Below the pieces are notes generated by a model. That model was not told the DNA's origin and searched no databases. It saw only the letters and a list, made by a program, of their open reading frames with translations. This document shows positions 44,899 to 56,644 of a stretch of DNA of 64,000 nucleotides, piece after piece. A program made the translations under genes and the position numbers. Each line of letters opens with the position of its first letter. Within the stretch, counting starts at the first letter, position 1. The DNA lies in the NCBI GenBank assembly GCA_963797605.1, contig CAWCPX010000005.1:1-64000 (forward strand), read 5' to 3'. Source of the stretch: DASQPR01 sp963797605. Lineage in GTDB: Bacteria; Actinomycetota; Actinomycetes; Mycobacteriales; Micromonosporaceae.

Positions 44899-46617
44899 CT
44901 ACTTGGCGTCGGCGTAGCTCTCGACGATCGCGGCGCCTAGCGGAAACCGGACCGGGGTGTCGCCGAACAGCAGCCGGCTCGCGCGTGCTCCGCCCGCGTG
45001 GATCGCCGCCGCCACCGCGTCGGCCTCCGCTGCCGGGGCGTGCACGATCACCTCGTCGTGCTGGAAGAACACGATGCGGGCAGCGGTGCCGGCGAGATCG
45101 GTGCGGAGCGTGGCCAGGAGCGCCAGCGCCCATTCGGCCGCGGTCGCCTGGATCACGAAGTTGCGGGTGAAGCGGCCCCGGGCCCGTTCGCGCGCGCCGC
45201 CGCGGGGATCGTCGCCGACCCACTGATCGGGGCGCTCGACAGCGCCTTCGAACTCGCGCCAGCTCGCCGACGGCGGTGGGGAGGTGCGGCCGAGCCACGA
45301 TCGCACGAGACCGCCGGCCTCGCCGGTGCGGGCGGCGTCTTCGACGTAGGCGAGCGCCTTCGGGTACGACTTGCGCAGCGTCGCCAGCGCCGGTGCCGCC
45401 TGCCCGCCGGTCTGCCCGTACATCGCGCCGAGCAGGGCCACCTTCGCCGTCGCCCGGTCGCCGTCGAACGCGGCTTCGGCGAGGGCCGCGTACATGTCGC
45501 CGGCACCGGCCGCCCGCATCATGCCCGCGTCGCCGGAGACCGCGGCGAGGATGCGCGGCTCCAGCTGCCCGGCGTCGGCCACGACGAGCCGCCAGCCCGG
45601 GTCGGCTCGCACCGCGCCCCGGATCACCTCGGGGAATCTGCAGCGCGCCGCCGCCCCGGGTGGCCCAGCGGCCGGAGACGACGCCGGCCGGGCACGTATT
45701 CGGCGCGGAACCGGCCGTCGCGCACCCACATCTGCCGCCACGCCCAGCCGTGGGCCGTCCAGATGCGGTACAGCTCCTTGTAGCGCTGCAGCAGCGGCAC
45801 GGCGGGGTGATCGATGCCCTGCAGCTCCCACGACCGTGTCGACGTCACCGGGTGGCCGGCCCGATGGAAGGCGCGCAGCACCTCGGCCGGCGAGTCGGGC
45901 CGCAGCCGAGCGCCCCCGAACGCGGCCGAGATCTCGTCGGCCAGCGCGGCCAGCTTGCGCGGTGTGCCGCCGCCGGGAGCCGGCGTCGCCCAGCAGGTCG
46001 CGCAGCAGCTCGTCGTGGTGCTGCTCGCTCCACGGCAGCCCGTCGTGACCCATCTCGGCCGCGAGCAGCGCACCGGCCGACTCGGCCGCCGCGAGCAGCC
46101 GGAACCGCCCCGGAGCGCGACGTTGTTTCCACGCGAGCGAGCTGTTGACCGTACCCGTGTAAAAGCGCTGTTAAATGGTCGAACCCGGCCGACCGGGCGC
46201 CGACGCGCTGTCGAAGAACGCGGTGTCGAACAGCGCGGCCTGGGTGTCGCCGGGCGGGGTCGCGGCGCGAGCCGGCGGGTCGGGTGGCACCGGAGCCCCG
46301 GTGCAACCGAGCCCAACTGGCGGCCAGGGCCCGCGGCGCGCCCCACTCCCCCTCGGCCCCGACCAGCAGCCCTTCGACCAGCTCGAGATCGTGGCAGCGG
46401 GCGACCGTGACACCGGCGCGCCAGCATGGCCGGGTAGATGTCGGCGGTCGACGGCCACAGCCAGCGCACGTCACCGGCGCGCTCGAGGTCGGCGACCGCC
46501 GCGATCAGATCGGCGACGTGATCGGGCGCGCCGAGAGCGGCACCGTCGTCGGCGAGCCGCTGCACGCGACCAGGACCGACGCCGGCTGCCGCTCTCGGAG
46601 ACGACCGCGATCAGCAC
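44899..46617 (-). CDS. Family A DNA polymerase-like protein, no 5' nuclease (frameshifted)
   Basis: Restored from about GTG 46617 (VLIAVVSE) to TAG 44899, roughly 570 residues. The C-terminal half is clean: motif A is WRLVVADAGQLEPRILAAVS, the O-helix-like motif TAKVALLGAMYGQTGG, and motif C is VFFQHDEVIVHAP. The N-terminal part (DLIAAVADLERAGDVRWLWP, VARCHDLELVEGLL, EWGAPRALAASWARL) matches the actinobacterial bifunctional 3'-5' exonuclease/DNA polymerase family. It differs from polA by size and the DAGQLEPR motif. At least four indels lie between 45640 and 46600. Function in replication or repair is unproven for this family. Confidence 0.72.
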
Positions 46618-46692
46618 CCACCCATTGTGCCGGTGACCCACACGACAAGCCGACGAGCACCGGCAAGCCGGACTCGTTCCGGACGAAGACCG

Positions 46693-47556
46693 TCAGCCCT
46701 TGACCGCGCCCGCCGTCAAGCCGGTCGCGATGTGGCGCTGGATCGACAGGAAGACGATCACCACCGGCAGGGACGTGATGATCGCGCTGGCCATCAGCGG
46801 ACCCCACGCGGTGCCGCGCAGCTGCGTCTGGTCGGTGCAGCCACACCATCAGGTTGTGCTTCGTGTTGTCGCGGTTGATCGTGGAGATGATGAGCCATTC
46901 GTTCCAGATCTGGATGAAGCCGTACAGCGACGTCGCGACCAGACCCGGGCCGACCAGCGGCAGGATGATCCGGTGGAACATCTGCCAGCGGGTGCAGCCG
47001 TCGATCAGCGCCGCCTCGTCGAGTTCCCGCGGCACGTTGACGATGAATCCGCGCAGCGTCCACACCGTGTACGGCAGGATCAACCCGATGTAGACGATGA
47101 TCACGCCGGGCAGCGTGTCGTCTCGTGCCAGTCGGCAGAGGATCTTGTACATCGGGATGATCATGACGCGCCATCGGCAGCATCTGCACGATCATGACCA
47201 CGAAGATCAGCGCCTTGCGGCCGGCGAAGCGGAACCGGGCGATCGCCATCGCGCCGAAGAACCCGACGACGAGGCTGACCGACACGGCCGCCGCGGTCAG
47301 GATCAGGCTGTTGAGCAGGTCGTCGCCGAAGTTCAGCACGTGGACCGCGCTGGTGAAGTTGCTCCAGGTCGGCGAGCTGCGGCCAGAAGTGCGGGGTGAA
47401 GGTCTGGTACTCGTTCGCCGACTTGAACGCGGTGTTGAGCATCCAGTAGATCGGGAACGCGAAGACGACGGCCACGACCACGGCGACGGCGTTGAGCACC
47501 CGGGTGCAGGCCACGGCCGCGCTTCGGTCTGCGCGACTCGCCGGCTTCACGGGCAT
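46693..47556 (-). CDS. ABC sugar permease, MalG-type (frameshifted)
   Basis: Starts at ATG 47556 in the readable frame; an ATG at 47591, overlapping the upstream stop, would be the start if one more indel near 47560 is assumed. Helices include VLNAVAVVVAVVFAFPIYWM, SLILTAAAVSVSLVVGFFGA and VIIVYIGLILPYTVWTLRGF. The EAA loop is VPRELDEAALIDGCTRWQMF, and it ends QRHIATGLTAGAVKG, the standard MalG C-terminus. Indels near 47360, 47165 and 46830. Confidence 0.78.
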
Positions 47557-47590
47557 GCGGGGTCCGCGCGGGCGGTCGTGATGGCGGCCA

Positions 47591-48591
47591 TCAGTCGTTG
47601 TCTCCGATCCGGAAGATCTGGCGGATGTAGAAGACCATCACGCCGAGCATCAGCAGCACGGTGATCACACCGATGGCCGAGGCGAGTTCGTAGTTGGTGC
47701 TCGTTGATCGCGGTGTCGTACGTGAAGATGCTGAGGGTCTAGTAGGAGCGCGCCCGGCTGGCCGCCCCGCAGCACCCAGATCTGGTTGAACACCTGGATG
47801 TCCCAGATGATCGACAGCGTCGTCACGATGACCAGCAGCGGGCGCAGGATCGGCAGCGTCACCGCGCGGAAGGTGCGCCACGCGCTCGCGCCGTCCATGC
47901 GGGCGGCCTCGGTGAGCTCCTTCGGCACCATGGTCATGCCCGCGTGCAGCGTGATCGCGAGGAACGGCACCGCGCCCCAGATCACGACGGTGCTCGCGAC
48001 GGCCAGGCCCTGGTGCGGGTCGAGGAACCAGTCGTGCTTGTCCATGTGGACGCCGGGGATCCTGCTCAGCAGCCAGTTGACGACGCCGAAGTTGGGGTCG
48101 GTGAGCCACGAGAAGATCTGGATCGAGACGATCTGCGGCACCGACCACACGAACATCAACGCGATCGACAGCGTCAGCCGCGCCCACCGGGACACCCGGT
48201 TCATCAGCGACGCCAGCAGGAGCGCGATCAGCATCGAGGCTGCGACCGTCGCGAGCGTGAAGATGACGGTGCGGAGCGCGACCGTCCAGAACTGCGAGTT
48301 CGTCAGGATCTCGGTGTAGTTGGCGAACCCGACCCACGACGGCGGCACCGCGCGGAACAGGTTGTGCTGGGAGATGTGCTGGAACGACGACTTGATCAGT
48401 TGGAACAGCGGCTACGCGAACACGCCGATGAGGATGAGGAACGTCGGCAGCGCCATGCCGTAGGGCGTGAACCGGGAGACCCGGTTACCGGCCGTGCGCG
48501 ACGGCGGCCGGCGGTCGCTGTGGTGTGCGGGCGCGCCGGTCGCGTCCAGCACCGGCTGGACCACCGTGGGCTCCACCCCGGTCGTGGTCAT
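47591..48591 (-). CDS. ABC sugar permease, MalF-type (in-frame TAG and frameshifts)
   Basis: ATG 48591 has AAGGGG upstream. The first helix YGMALPTFLILIGVFA runs into TAG at 48412-48414, where the family has Tyr (TAC), then PLFQLIKSSFQHIS continues in frame. Later segments are WTVALRTVIFTLATVAASML and LTLSIALMFVWSVPQIVS; the EAA loop is VPKELTEAARMDGASAWRTF. Indels near 47740 and 47703 precede the C-terminus ELASAIGVITVLLMLGVMVF ... RIGDND. A substitution plus two indels fit poor local sequence quality better than adaptive decay. Confidence 0.75.
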
Positions 48592-48703
48592 GATTGCCCC
48601 TTACGTCAGCGGTGCGGATGATGCCGAAAAGCTCGAGACGGACAGAGCGCGGGGCCGCACCGCCGAGACGATGCGGCCCCGCTGTTGCTCCACTATCGCA
48701 GCG

Positions 48704-50060
48704 TCAGGACGCGTTGAGAATGGTGTTGATCTTCGCGTCGGCAGCGGCAGCCGCCGTCTTCGGATCGGTGCCGGTGGCGATCGCCTGGCACATGTCCTGC
48801 AGCACCTGCTGGCTCTCCACGTTCGCCCAGTTCGGGCTGGCCGGGGTGAACCAGGACGCCTGCGCCGCGGCCGAGACCTGCGGGCCGACGGCCGGGTTGG
48901 CGCTGGCGGCGCTCAGGAGCGACGTGGTGTTCGGCAGGTTGCCCAAGCCGATGAGCGCCGTCTCCGACTTGGTGTCGGTGTAGAACTTGATGAACTCGGC
49001 GGCAAGCGCCTGGTCCTTGCTGTCCTTGGTCACACCGAGCACGGAACCACCGAGGAACGACTTGAACGGCTGCGAGGCACTGATGCCCGGCATCGCGAAC
49101 AGGGCGACCTTGTTCTTGACGGCCGTGTCCTTCATCGGCGGAGTTCGGGTCGTTCGGGTTGGTGTGCACGGACTGCACGGCACCGCTGTGCCAGCCGGCG
49201 TCGTACTCCATCGAGACCTTGCCGGTCTCGAAGAGCGTGTCCTGGTTCTGCTCGTTGACCGTGGCGCTGGTGGTCGTCGAGTAGTTCTTCACGACGCTCT
49301 GCCACTGGGTCAGACCGGTCTGGGCGGCGTCGCTCTCGAGCTCGCCCTTCCACTTGCCGTCGGAACCCTTGTCGGCGATGACGCCGCCGTTGGTGTAGAC
49401 CCACGACATCGCGGCGTACCAGTAACGGCCCGGCATGTTGAAGGCGACGAAGTTCTTGTTGGCCGCGTTCTTGGCCTTCAAGGTGTCGAGGTCGGTCAGC
49501 AGGTCGGCCTGCGTGGTGGGCGGCGAGCTGATGCCGGCCGCGGTCCACAGCGCCGTGTTGTAGATCGACAGCTTCGTGCCGGCGTAGTAGGGCACGCAGT
49601 AGTAGTGGCCGTCTTGCAGGCAGCCGCCGGAGAGGCCGTCGAGCCAGGTGGCGTTGCCGTCGAACTTGCTCTTGACGCTGTTGATGTCAACGAGACCGCC
49701 ACCGAACACGTACTTCGGGGCCTCGGTGTTGCCGAGTTCGACCACGTCGGGACCGTTGCCGGCCTTCAGCGCCGCGTCGAGCTGCGCCAGGTGGTTGGGC
49801 CAGGTGGTCCAGGTGACCTTGACGTCCGCGCCGGTCTCCTGCTTGAAGCGGGCCTCGGCGTCGGTCAGGATCGGGAGCCACTGCGGGTTCTGCGCGTCGG
49901 CCATGATCCAGGCGTTGACCGTCTTGCCGGCGCCCTTGAGCGAGCCCGTCAGCTTGCCGGCCGAAGATGGATTGTTGCTACTGCCACTGCTGCTGCCGCA
50001 CGCCGCGGCACCGATCAGTGTCGCTGCGAGCGCCGCGGCAACCGCGATCCGTCGCTTCAC
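48704..50060 (-). CDS. ABC sugar-binding lipoprotein (frameshifted)
   Basis: GTG 50060 with GAGGAGG 7-13 nt upstream. The signal peptide RRIAVAAALAATLIGAAAC ends in a lipobox Cys. Then come ARFKQETGADVKVTWTTWPN, GNGPDVVELGNTEAPKYV, YYCVPYYAGTKLSIYNTALW and FETGKVSMEYDAGWHSGAV, typical of family 1 solute-binding proteins for oligosaccharides. The frame breaks near 49137 and resumes MKDTAVKNKVALFAMPGISA, ending DAKINTILNAS. First gene of the importer operon. No ATPase is encoded nearby, so a shared MsiK-like ATPase is presumed. Confidence 0.85.
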
Positions 50061-50290
50061 GCGATCCTCCTCGATATGTGATGACACAAGGTGGACATCT
50101 GTATGTCCGGGGGGTGGAGCGAGCGGAACGTCCGACAGGTCCGGACACGCCGCGTCAGGTTATGCGAGAGGCTCCCGAAGTGCCATCGACATCGGTGGTC
50201 GCGCGACCGCGCCCGCGGCCGGGTATGCCCCAGTCGTCGTGCTCGTCATGTACGCGTTCATCGCTGTCCTTGGCCTTTCATGAAGGAGTC

Positions 50291-50361
50291 TTAACTGTTA
50301 ACGGAAATAGTCCGTGCAGACCCCCCATCCTTGTCAAGGCCAACCGGGAAAGTTTCCTAAC
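50291..50361 (-). promoter_or_regulatory. Candidate promoter and operators of the sugar ABC operon
   Basis: In the 455-bp non-coding interval 50061-50515. On the minus strand TTGACA lies at 50337-50332. Upstream of it is GTTAGGAAACTTT (50361-50349), which matches half of the chitinase operator with one difference. Downstream is the palindrome TTAACTGTTAA (50291-50301). No -10 with ideal spacing is obvious. The remaining interval shows no ORF with a ribosome-binding site. Confidence 0.45.
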
Positions 50362-50452
50362 TGTGACCTAGGGCACGGGCGTGCATGATGCCTTTTACCA
50401 GCAGAAATACGCGCACGATATCGACACGTGGATCTCACGCGCAATGACTGAC

Positions 50453-50494
50453 GGGCGCCACCGCCACGGTCGGGTGACCTTGGCAGTGGCGCCC
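50453..50494 (-). terminator. Hairpin downstream of mmsA
   Basis: GGGCGCCAC (50453-50461) and GTGGCGCCC (50486-50494) form a 9-bp stem, with a small inner GGTC/GACC pairing. It lies 21 nt after the mmsA stop on the minus strand. No U-tract. Confidence 0.55.
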
Positions 50495-50515
50495 GCCGGG
50501 GGTGCCTTCGTTTGA

Positions 50516-51998
<1,483 letters not shown>

Positions 51999-52002
<4 letters not shown>

Positions 52003-53299
52003 GCCGATGCCTCCGTGTCCACTGCCTCGATCGCGTCCAGCAGGATCGCCAGCGCGGTACGGGCCTCGTCCTCCGTCAGCGTGAGCGGCGGTCCCATCCG
52101 CAGCACGTTGCCGTAGAGGCCGCCCTTGCCGACGAGGAGTCCCCGCCGCTTGCACTCCTCGAAAACGCGGCCCGTCGCGTACGCGTTCGGGTTGCGGGTG
52201 CCGCTCTCCACGAACTCGATCGCGAGCATCAGACCCTTGCCCCGCACGTCCGCGACGATCCCGAAGCCGGTCGAGCGCTCGCGCAGCCCGTCCTGGAGGA
52301 TCGCGCCGACCCGGGCCGCGTTCGCCTGCAGGTCGTGGTCGAGCAGGTAGTCGAGCACGGCGTTGCCGGCCGCGGTCGAGAGCGGGTTGCCGCCGAACGT
52401 GGAGAAGGAGATGCCGGGCACCGCGTTCATCAGGTCGGCCCGCCCGACGACACCGGCGAGCGCGAACCCGTTGCCGATGCCCTTGGCGAACGTGAGCAGG
52501 TCGGGCACGACACCGTGCGCCTGGTAGCCCCAGAAGTGCTCGCCGGTGCGGCCCCAGCCCGTCTGGACCTCGTCGGAGATGTAGAGGATGCCGGTCTCGT
52601 CGAGCACCTTGCGGTAGGCGCCGAACATGCCGTCGGGAGCCGAGACGAAGCCGCCGACGCCCTGCACCGGCTCCGCGATCAGCGCGGCCACGTCGCCGGT
52701 CGTCTGAGTCGTCAGCACCTCGCGCAGGTCGGCGACGGCGGCGTCGATGTGATCGGCGTCGTCACGACCGGCGAGCAGCCCGCGAAGGCGATCGCCGGAG
52801 TGCAGGAAGCTGACGTTCAGCGGGTTCATCGAACTCGTCGACCAGGCCCGGTTGCCGGTGATCCCCATCGTGGCGAACGTGCGGCCGTGGTAACTGTTGC
52901 GTACCGCGAGAATCTGGTTGCTGCGCCGGTAGTTCGTCGCCATCAGCAGCGCCGCCTCGTTGGCCTCGCTGCCGGAGTTGGTGAAGAAGACGCGCGCGTC
53001 CGGGATGCCAGAGAGGTGGGCGATCTTCTCGGCGAGTTCGACCTGCTGGCGGATCAGGTAGAGGGTCGAGGTGTGCACGACGCCGGTGCGAGCTGCTTCT
53101 CGACCGCCTCCCGGATCTCCGGAATGTCGTAGCCGATCATGTTGGTCAGCACGCCGCCGAAGAAATCGAGATAGGTCTGACCGTCGGCGTCGGTGACGTG
53201 CCGCCCGGACCCGGAGACGATCTCGATCGGGTCGTCGTAATACAGCGGCATCCACGACGGGAGCACGGCTTTCTGCCGCGCCAACAGGTCATCGGTCAT
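51999..53299 (-). CDS. Class III (omega) aminotransferase (frameshifted)
   Basis: ATG 53299 (TTG 53302 directly before). An N-terminal segment DADGQTYLDFFGGVLTNMIG is joined by correcting an indel near 53087 to TGVVHTSTLYLIRQQVELAE. PLP-site residues are FFTNSGSEANEAALLMA, SYHGRTFATMGITG, YISDEVQTGWGRTGEHFWG and LLTFAKGIGNGFALAGVVG with the Schiff-base Lys. Operon with mmsA suggests conversion of beta-alanine or 3-aminoisobutyrate to the semialdehyde, then to acyl-CoA. It lies 166 nt from the NRPS cluster on the same strand; membership in that cluster is uncertain. Confidence 0.87.
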
Positions 53300-53465
53300 C
53301 AAGATCAGGCCCTTCGATGGGTACGGACGATCGGGCGGCCGCCACTCGGGACGGACGTCACTCCCACGCTGTCACCGTCGCCTGGGTCACACAAGTGACA
53401 CACTGCCTGCTCACACCGCCTCGACCTGACAGTCCGTCATACCGGGAGAGGGCACCACCCCCAAC

Positions 53466-55304
53466 CTACGCCGGGGACCGCCACCGAAGCTGGTCGGCCA
53501 CGATGATCAAGGTCCCGGCGTGTCCGGTGATCGCCCGGCCGCCTGCGGCATCGCATAGGTCGCTCCACGGTGCCACGCCCACGATCGGAGCCCGCGTGCG
53601 TACGCGGTCGTCGGCACCGATGGCGTACAGGCGGCCGTTCATGCCAGTGATGGCGATCGTCGGCGCGCCGGTGTCGACACGGTGCCACGAGTGCCCGTGC
53701 GGACGCGTCGCCAGCCGCGATGCGGGGAGGTGCCACAGCTCGCCGCAGGCGGTCACGGCGAAGAAACCGTTGTCGACGACGGCCAGTCCGGTGACCGCGT
53801 TTGGGGCGCCGGCGACGTCCCGCCACGGCGACGGGGTGGCCACCGGGTCCCGGTAGAGCAGCCGGCCGTCGTCCGTGACCGCGTACAGGCCGAGGGACAT
53901 GGCACCGGACGCCTCCCGGGGCGACGCGAGCGCGCGGATCGCGGGCGCCCGATCGACGGTGCGCCAGCGCAGGTTCTGCCCGCCGACGTCCCGGGCGCGG
54001 AGGATCCCGTCGCAGACCCCGAACAGGCGTCCCTCGCACGCGGTGATCGCGGTCACGGCATCGGCCGATCCGATCGTGTCCCACCCGTGCGTGGCCGCCC
54101 GGCTCAGCCGATCGAGCACGTTCCGCGTGATCCGGTCCACGACCGGGTCGTCGAGCGCCGAGCCCCAGTTGACGGTGGCGGCGTTGAAGACGGTCCCGGC
54201 GCCGATCCGGAAGGTGCCCATCGTCGCCGCCCCGCCCTGGCCCTCGTGCCGCCAATGGCTCAGATCCGCCGTGGCCAGCACGACGAACGAGGCCGGGGTG
54301 CCGTCGCGGCCGGTCACCCGGGGCACGCCATCCACCGTCTCGATGTCGGCGGCGTCGGTCTCGTAGCCGAGCGCGCCCTGCGCGAACTTGTCGCCGTCGG
54401 CGAGGCCGGTGCCGGCGAAGACCCAGTGGTCGGCGAAGCGGACGCGGTAGGTCTCGTCGCGCATCGTGGCCATGCCCGCGCCCCAGATGCCGGCCCCACG
54501 GCGGAAACTCACGCCGGTCAGCGCGTTTTCCGGCCGGTGCACGGGCGCGCTGGACCACTCGACCGTGACCCGGCTCGGGTCCACGGCGCTCATCGGGTCG
54601 GCCACGGCGTCGCGGTAGCAGACCATGGTGCGGCCCGCGTCCTCGAGCCGGATCTGCCACCAGCACGTGTTCGCGGCGAAGAAGGCCACGTTGCCACCTC
54701 GGGCCGCGAAGCGTTCGACCGTGTCGCGCATCTCCTTCGACCAGTACTCGTCGTGCCCGTTGACGACCAGCAGCTTGTAGCGCGACAGCAGATCGTCGCC
54801 GCCGTGCAGGTCGACGTTCGCGCAGTAGTCGACGGCGTATCCGGCGCGCGGCAGCCACTCCATCAGCCCGTGTTCCCAGCGCTCCGGTGGCGGCCCGCCG
54901 CCCGGCCGGTCGAACGTGACGTGCGTGGCCCGGGCCGGCTGCTCGGCGTAGTAGAGGCCTTCGCCCGGCTGCCCGGCGCGGTGGTAGGCCTGCCACGTCG
55001 TGAACGGCACCGACACCAGGATCGAGGCCGCCGTCCGGCCCGCCCGCACCACGAAGTGCACGTCCGCGTCCGGACCATCGGGCGCGCCGTCCGGTCTCGA
55101 CGAGAACACGGCACGGTAGAGCGAACTCGGCCAGTGTCCGGGAATCGCCAGCGTCCAGATGGATCCGGACACGCTGCCGGTGTGCACGACGCGGCCGGTC
55201 GGCACCTCGAAGACGGTGACCGAGCCGGGGCCACCGCCGACCCGGAAGGTCATCTCGCCGCCCGGCGCGCACGACAGAGCCAGAGCGAAGACCGAGAGCG
55301 TCAC
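53466..55304 (-). CDS. N,N-dimethylformamidase large-subunit-like protein with propeller-like tail
   Basis: 612 residues from GTG 55304, overlapping the condensation-gene stop (GTGA). The N-terminal 150 residues are a beta-sandwich (FRVGGGPGSVTVFEVPTGRV, SLYRAVFSSRPD). The central domain has AGYAVDYCANVDLHGGDDLL, LLVVNGHDEYWSKEMRDTVE and GGNVAFFAANTCWWQIRLED, as in DMFA2_C/dimethylformamidase beta subunits, and ends VFNAATVNWGSALDDPVVD. The last ~200 residues repeat a pattern of about 45-50 residues (AVTAITACEGRLFGVCDG, AVTGLAVVDNGFFAVTACG, TIAITGMNGRLYAIGADD), suggesting a beta-propeller. No signal peptide. Presumably an amide-acting or binding protein of the NRPS pathway; reaction unknown. 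Confidence 0.75.
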   Translation of the reverse strand: MTLSVFALALSCAPGGEMTFRVGGGPGSVTVFEVPTGRVVHTGSVSGSIWTLAIPGHWPSSLYRAVFSSRPDGAPDGPDADVHFVVRAGRTAASILVSVPFTTWQAYHRAGQPGEGLYYAEQPARATHVTFDRPGGGPPPERWEHGLMEWLPRAGYAVDYCANVDLHGGDDLLSRYKLLVVNGHDEYWSKEMRDTVERFAARGGNVAFFAANTCWWQIRLEDAGRTMVCYRDAVADPMSAVDPSRVTVEWSSAPVHRPENALTGVSFRRGAGIWGAGMATMRDETYRVRFADHWVFAGTGLADGDKFAQGALGYETDAADIETVDGVPRVTGRDGTPASFVVLATADLSHWRHEGQGGAATMGTFRIGAGTVFNAATVNWGSALDDPVVDRITRNVLDRLSRAATHGWDTIGSADAVTAITACEGRLFGVCDGILRARDVGGQNLRWRTVDRAPAIRALASPREASGAMSLGLYAVTDDGRLLYRDPVATPSPWRDVAGAPNAVTGLAVVDNGFFAVTACGELWHLPASRLATRPHGHSWHRVDTGAPTIAITGMNGRLYAIGADDRVRTRAPIVGVAPWSDLCDAAGGRAITGHAGTLIIVADQLRWRSPA

Positions 55305-56644
55305 GCGGGTACGCCTCCCGACGGCAACACGGCCTCGCGGGCTGCGGACTCGACGACGAGCCGTTCCATCGTGCCGAGCATCCCCTGGATCCGCGGCGGC
55401 GGCAGGTAGCGGCTATCGGCCGTCAGCGATACCACGAGCGCGTCGTCGTCGGTCTCGACGTGCAGGCAGAACCGGCAGCTCACGCGCTCCTGCGGCGGCG
55501 CCCACGTGAGCGTGGAGCCGGCCCGGGCCGTGTCCACCTGCTCGGCCGTCGGCACCTTCCCGACACCGGCCTGCTCGACCAGCCGCATGTCGTTGAAGCA
55601 GCAATAGGGGTGCACGAGTTCACCGCGCTCGTCGCAGACCCGGGCGAGGGCTTCGTCCAGGGAGACCTGGTCGTACATCCCGATCCGGTAGGCCCGCAGC
55701 CCGGCCCGCCACGCCGGCACGAACAGGTCGTCGAGCGCGGCGGCACCGGCCGTGTCCAGCAGGAACAGGCCCTCCTGGGAAAGCGTGGCGACCAGGTCCC
55801 GGTGCTCGGGCGCGATCCGGTTGCCGGCGATCAGCAGCATGGCCACGGCCGGTTCCCCACTGTCGGCGGCGACCACGGCGGCCGTCGCGGCCATCAGCAC
55901 GGCCGTCGTGCTCACCCGGTGCCGCGCGGCCAGCAGCCGGCACGCGAGCGCGAGGGCGGGCGACCGCAGCCGGGCCACCCGGTAGCGCGCCGGTTCCGGC
56001 TCGGCGCGGGGCGTCGGAAACATCGACACCGGCATCCGGCGGTAGGCGTCCGCCCAGAAGCCGACCGCGGTGTCGCTGCGCCGCCGACCCTCGGCCGACT
56101 GCTGCTCGGCCACGAGATCCGCGACACGCCCCGGCACCGGCCCGGTCCGACCGAGCAGCGCGAGCCGCAGGTCCCGCACGACGATTTCGGCGCCGTGCCC
56201 GTCCGTGGCCAGATGGCAGAAGCCGAGCACGATCGCGCGTACGCCGTCGCCCGCGACCACGAGGCCGACCCGCAACGGGTACTCCTCGTCGTAGCGGAAC
56301 CGGGTCCCGGTGAGCCGATCGGCGAGCGCGGTCGCGGTCGCCTCGACGTCGCCCGTGGCGGTCTCGATGACCGCGTCGAGCGTGCCGGTCGCGTCGACGT
56401 GCTGCCGTCCGGCCCGGATGCGGGTCCGCAGCGATGCGTGCCGCGACATCACGGTGCCGACGGCGGCCAGCGCGGCCTCGACCGTCAACGGCGTCACTTT
56501 CGGCGGCACGATCAGCACCCGGTCGAGGTTGAAGTAGTGGTCGTTCGGCGCCGTACGCCCGATCGCCGCCCAGATCGCCTGCTGGCCCCACGTCAGCGGG
56601 AACGGTCCGGTCGCGTCGCCCGCGAAGTCGATCCGGGCCGTCAC
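55301..56644 (-). CDS. Stand-alone condensation-domain protein
   Basis: 447 residues from GTG 56644, overlapping the carrier-protein stop. It begins FPLTWGQQAIWAAIGRTAPN, the C1-type start of condensation enzymes. The HHxxxDG motif reads GFCHLATDGHG: the first His is Cys, but the catalytic second His and the Asp-Gly are kept. Later parts include VSTTAVLMAATAAVVA and CFNDMRLVEQ. It probably acylates or releases an intermediate bound to the adjacent free carrier protein. A PapA-like acyltransferase role is an alternative. Confidence 0.82.
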   Translation of the reverse strand: MTARIDFAGDATGPFPLTWGQQAIWAAIGRTAPNDHYFNLDRVLIVPPKVTPLTVEAALAAVGTVMSRHASLRTRIRAGRQHVDATGTLDAVIETATGDVEATATALADRLTGTRFRYDEEYPLRVGLVVAGDGVRAIVLGFCHLATDGHGAEIVVRDLRLALLGRTGPVPGRVADLVAEQQSAEGRRRSDTAVGFWADAYRRMPVSMFPTPRAEPEPARYRVARLRSPALALACRLLAARHRVSTTAVLMAATAAVVAADSGEPAVAMLLIAGNRIAPEHRDLVATLSQEGLFLLDTAGAAALDDLFVPAWRAGLRAYRIGMYDQVSLDEALARVCDERGELVHPYCCFNDMRLVEQAGVGKVPTAEQVDTARAGSTLTWAPPQERVSCRFCLHVETDDDALVVSLTADSRYLPPPRIQGMLGTMERLVVESAAREAVLPSGGVPA

